A model generated the notes under the pieces. The model did no database searches. It was not told where the DNA came from and saw only the letters and a program-made list of their open reading frames with translations. The position numbers were made by a program, and so were the translations under genes. From assembly GCA_035063885.1 (NCBI GenBank), contig JAPSFM010000109.1:1-17559 (forward strand): DNA of 17,559 nt, given 5' to 3'. Of this stretch, positions 15,654-17,559 are shown one piece after another. Every line of letters starts with the position of its first letter. Within the stretch, counting starts at the first letter, position 1. This DNA comes from CAADGY01 sp900696665. Lineage in GTDB: Bacteria; Acidobacteriota; Terriglobia; Bryobacterales; Bryobacteraceae.

Positions 15654-16217
15654 TCAGCGTGCCGAGGCGGTTTTGGCCGGAATGCGCCACAGATAGATTC
15701 TGCGTCCGTTCACATCGGATTCCTTCTCAGGCTTCCAGTCTCCCATGTCGAACGCGTGCGATACGATGCGAGTGCCGGGCTTCAACTCGGCCAACAGCTT
15801 GGGCTTCAATTTCTGATTGAGCGTGCTCAGAAGATAAAGCGTTACGACACTTGCGCTCTTAATGTCGGCCTGGAACAGATCTTCCTGACGGAAACTGACT
15901 TTGCCGGTGACGCCTTCACGGCGCGCGTTGGCATTTGCTTCCTGAATTCGTTCCGGATCGATATCGATCCCTACCGCATTCGCTCCGAACTTCTTCGCCG
16001 CGGTGATAACGATGCGCCCGTCCCCGCAGCCCAGGTCGTAAACGGTATCTCCCTTTCCCACGTGCGCTAGCGACAACATGGCATCGACCACTTCCTGAGG
16101 AGTTGGGACGAACACAACATCCGGCGACCGCGTGGGCGCACTCTGGGCCCACGCCGCCGGAGCGATGGCCAGTACGCACACCAGCACGATCGCAGCGATC
16201 GTTTTCTTACGTGACAT
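15654..16217 (-). CDS. exported class I SAM-dependent methyltransferase-fold protein
   Basis: The 187-aa product has a clear signal peptide (basic start, hydrophobic core 7-20, cleavage near AWA/Q at 24). A Rossmann-like methyltransferase domain follows: PTPQEVVDAML (38-48), motif I VYDLGCGDGRIV (59-70), acidic loop GIDIDPERI (83-91), then QEDLFQAD, VVTLYLLSTLNQKL and the late block KPGTRIVSHAFDMGDW. The order and the YDLGCGDGRIV core resemble small methyltransferases related to the FAM173/ATPSCKMT lysine methyltransferases. It is odd for a SAM enzyme to carry a signal peptide, since SAM is not known in the periplasm; the segment might instead be an inner-membrane anchor. GGAG lies 8-11 bases before the ATG. 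It lies 130 bp downstream of the epimerase-like gene, same strand, with its own candidate promoter. Substrate unknown. Confidence 0.82.
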   Translation of the reverse strand: MSRKKTIAAIVLVCVLAIAPAAWAQSAPTRSPDVVFVPTPQEVVDAMLSLAHVGKGDTVYDLGCGDGRIVITAAKKFGANAVGIDIDPERIQEANANARREGVTGKVSFRQEDLFQADIKSASVVTLYLLSTLNQKLKPKLLAELKPGTRIVSHAFDMGDWKPEKESDVNGRRIYLWRIPAKTASAR

Positions 16218-16283
16218 AAACTTAATCTCCTGCCTCCTGCCCGGACGCCGCGGTCTCCATGACCGTGCCGGGTGCTCAGATTA

Positions 16284-16313
16284 GATTTAGCGCGGTGGAA
16301 TACGTTTCGTCAA
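16284..16313 (-). promoter_or_regulatory. candidate promoter of the exported methyltransferase gene
   Basis: On the minus strand TTGACG (16308-16313) matches the -35 consensus in five of six positions. An 18-base spacer leads to TAAATC (16284-16289), a poor -10 box. Its place between the epimerase-like and methyltransferase genes would let the latter be transcribed alone. Confidence 0.33.
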
Positions 16314-16321
16314 ATCACGCA

Positions 16322-16369
16322 TTGGCCCATCTTGGCCCATCCCGGCGTTATGTAGCTGGCGGATGGGCC
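16322..16369 (-). terminator. stop-codon hairpin with tandem 10-bp repeat after the epimerase-like gene
   Basis: TTGGCCCATC occurs twice in perfect tandem (16322-16331, 16332-16341). The second copy contributes GGCCCATCC (16334-16342), which pairs with GGATGGGCC (16361-16369) as a perfect 9-bp inverted repeat around an 18-base loop. The epimerase stop codon (16348-16350) lies in the loop. No T-run follows. The tandem copy offers an alternative, slightly shorter pairing arm. Confidence 0.42.
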
Positions 16370-17307
16370 CGGCACCAGTCGAGCGTCCGCCTAATGGCCT
16401 CCGCCAAAGGTGTCGCCTCCGCGCCGAATGTGCGTTCGAATTTGGAATGGTCTACGACGAACGGGCGTTCGAATTGATACAAAACCTCCTCCATCTCCTG
16501 CATTCGCCGGCTGAATAACCCCATCGTTTTTACAAGCCACCGTCGCGCGGAGCGAATCTTAGGCCGCTGGCCCGCCTCCTCAAAGATCATTTCCAAGAAA
16601 CGCCGCGTTGTGACAGTTTCTGGATTCGGGGTGTGCCAGACTTCGCCCAGCGCCTCCGTACGTTCCCCCAAAATGACGAGCGCGCGGGCCACGTCTTCGA
16701 TGTAGGAATACGTATGCGGCACGTCCGGATTTCCGGCGATCCAGACGGTATCCCCCACCAGCGCAGGACGGAAAACACGCTCTCCCATCAATGCGTTCAC
16801 CACACCGGGCCCAAAAAAATCGGAGGCGCGGCCGATGGTTGCGCGTACTTTCCCCACCCGGTGCGCATGGAGAAGCATCTGTGCGATCTCCGCCCGCAGC
16901 CGTCCTTTTGGCCCGTCCGCGTTGCTGGGCAGGACTTCACGCATCGGCACGCCCACCGGTCCGTACATGTAGAGGTTGTCACCGAATACCAGCCTCGCCC
17001 CGGACCGGCCCGCAGCGTCGATTACCGCCGTCATAATCCGGGGGAGTTGGAGAATCCAATGCTGGTAAAACGGATTGGCGCAGAGATAAACCACCCGGGC
17101 TCCGTCGCAAACACGGCGTGCCATGCCCGTGTCCGAAACGTCGGCCATTTGCACTTCAACGGAGTCCGGCAGCGGTGCTTTGCACGACCTGCTCACAGCA
17201 CGAACCGGTTTGCCCTGGCGCACCAGTTCATGAACCATGGCTTTCCCCAAACCGCCGTTCGCACCGATAACCACGTTTACCTCCGCATCAACCGGCATAA
17301 CACCCAT
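16348..17307 (-). CDS. NAD(P)-dependent epimerase/dehydratase-like protein (extended/atypical SDR)
   Basis: A Rossmann-fold protein of about 319 aa with the dinucleotide-binding motif GANGGLG (residues 15-21) right after the first beta strand, a DVSD acidic turn and YLCANP, as in NAD-dependent epimerase/dehydratase family proteins. The block GDNLYMYGPVG is the position of the usual SDR Tyr, but the Lys does not follow at Tyr+4, so it fits atypical SDRs. The C-terminal half (SYIEDVARALVILGE, WHTPNPETVTTRRFLE) is typical of substrate-binding regions in this family. The frame is open to 17400, but a promoter-like sequence lies inside that extension and homology starts near the Rossmann strand; I use ATG 17307, and ATG 17298 is equally possible. 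Ribosome site weak. Substrate unknown. Confidence 0.83.
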   Translation of the reverse strand: MGVMPVDAEVNVVIGANGGLGKAMVHELVRQGKPVRAVSRSCKAPLPDSVEVQMADVSDTGMARRVCDGARVVYLCANPFYQHWILQLPRIMTAVIDAAGRSGARLVFGDNLYMYGPVGVPMREVLPSNADGPKGRLRAEIAQMLLHAHRVGKVRATIGRASDFFGPGVVNALMGERVFRPALVGDTVWIAGNPDVPHTYSYIEDVARALVILGERTEALGEVWHTPNPETVTTRRFLEMIFEEAGQRPKIRSARRWLVKTMGLFSRRMQEMEEVLYQFERPFVVDHSKFERTFGAEATPLAEAIRRTLDWCRAHPPAT

Positions 17308-17372
17308 TCTGCACCAGGGCTTTAGGACAAACGCAAAAAGCTCCGCTCCTGGAGTATTCCGCGAGCGGGTTG

Positions 17373-17400
17373 ATTCTAGCGCGCCGCGGCTCAGAAACAA
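17373..17400 (-). promoter_or_regulatory. candidate promoter of the epimerase-like gene
   Basis: On the minus strand TTGTTT (17395-17400) and TAGAAT (17373-17378) are 16 bases apart; the -10 matches five of six consensus positions. Transcription from near 17365 gives a leader of about 58 bases to ATG 17307 and would exclude the longer frame starting at 17400. Confidence 0.38.
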
Positions 17401-17419
17401 GACGTTACCAAGCCGCGGG

Positions 17420-17541
17420 CGTGAGCAAGCAGGCTCACCTAGTCAATATGGGGCGACCAACCCTAGTTCGCAGTGTCGCGGGTTACGCTGCTGATTAGGA
17501 AAACCACACGGCGCAGAGCCGCATACGAAAGGATTGGTCGC
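17420..17541 (+). promoter_or_regulatory. structured leader region upstream of the gene starting at 17542
   Basis: Several inverted repeats cluster here: GTGAGC/GCTCAC (17421-17426/17433-17438); CCTAGTC/GATTAGG (17438-17444/17493-17499, one G-U pair), which could close a larger domain; inside it GCGAC/GTCGC (17453-17457/17475-17479) and AACCC/GGGTT (17459-17463/17480-17484), which cross and so compete; and CGGC/GCCG (17509-17512/17518-17521). I cannot match it to a known riboswitch class. A cis-regulatory RNA is possible, but the stems are short. Confidence 0.25.
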
Positions 17542-17559
17542 ATGTCTAAAGTACGATTT
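17542..17559 (+). CDS. start of a gene running off the right edge
   Basis: ATG at 17542 is preceded by GAAAGGA (17526-17532) at a spacing of 9 bases and gives MSKVRF before the window ends. Six codons are too few to identify a product. Confidence 0.4.

Noticed and set aside
17453..17484. H-type pseudoknot from GCGAC/GTCGC and AACCC/GGGTT
   Set aside because: The second connecting loop would have zero bases across a 5-bp stem, which is sterically implausible; the stems are better seen as alternatives.

Overview
The window is GC-rich, with mostly exported or envelope proteins, generic transcription signals and a remnant IS110 transposase. The gene content (GH27 alpha-galactosidase with an Ig-like module, lipoprotein penicillin-acylase-like hydrolase, peptidase/TolB-propeller/outer-membrane-barrel fusion, exported methyltransferase) resembles soil Acidobacteriota, perhaps a Solibacter/Bryobacterales relative. 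That is inference from family composition; no phylogenetic marker is present.

Layout. At 1-131 (-) lies the remnant of an IS110-type transposase, followed by a 49-aa one-helix membrane protein (162-311, -). Divergent from it, a phospholipase D/cardiolipin synthase-like gene (445-1911, +) is joined through a 32-codon ORF, with ATGA overlaps at both ends, to a secreted GH27 alpha-galactosidase (2003-3562, +). The latter meets, with zero gap, a convergent gene for an exported protein of unknown function (3563-4609, -). A stretch of about 570 bp without a convincing gene follows. Next come a lipoprotein penicillin-acylase-family hydrolase (5191-7449, -) and a VOC/glyoxalase-fold gene (7462-7845, -), 12 bp apart and probably an operon read from the VOC gene. 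A 1015-aa three-module outer-membrane protein (8038-11085, +) follows; it is bracketed by two ~132-bp direct repeats, each carrying the 5' end and upstream region of the VOC gene. The right-hand copy holds a frameshifted VOC remnant and lies directly upstream of a secreted polysaccharide-deacetylase-like gene (11268-12656, +).

The most unusual gene is at 12793-15585 (+). Its 930-aa product is built from about 20 helical units of 29 residues, 12 of them consecutive with no indel, and ends in a putative zinc-metallopeptidase domain with an HELTH motif. It has no visible signal peptide and no recognisable secretion-system partner in the window. The right end has an exported SAM-methyltransferase-fold gene (15654-16217, -), an NAD-dependent epimerase/dehydratase-like gene (16348-17307, -), and a structured leader before a gene that starts at 17542 and runs off the edge.

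Functionally the window reads as a set of envelope and scavenging functions (phospholipid synthesis, glycan hydrolysis and deacetylation, amide hydrolysis, an outer-membrane protease-like protein) rather than one pathway. The best candidates for something undescribed are the 29-residue repeat/metallopeptidase protein and the three-module outer-membrane protein in its repeat-bracketed segment.
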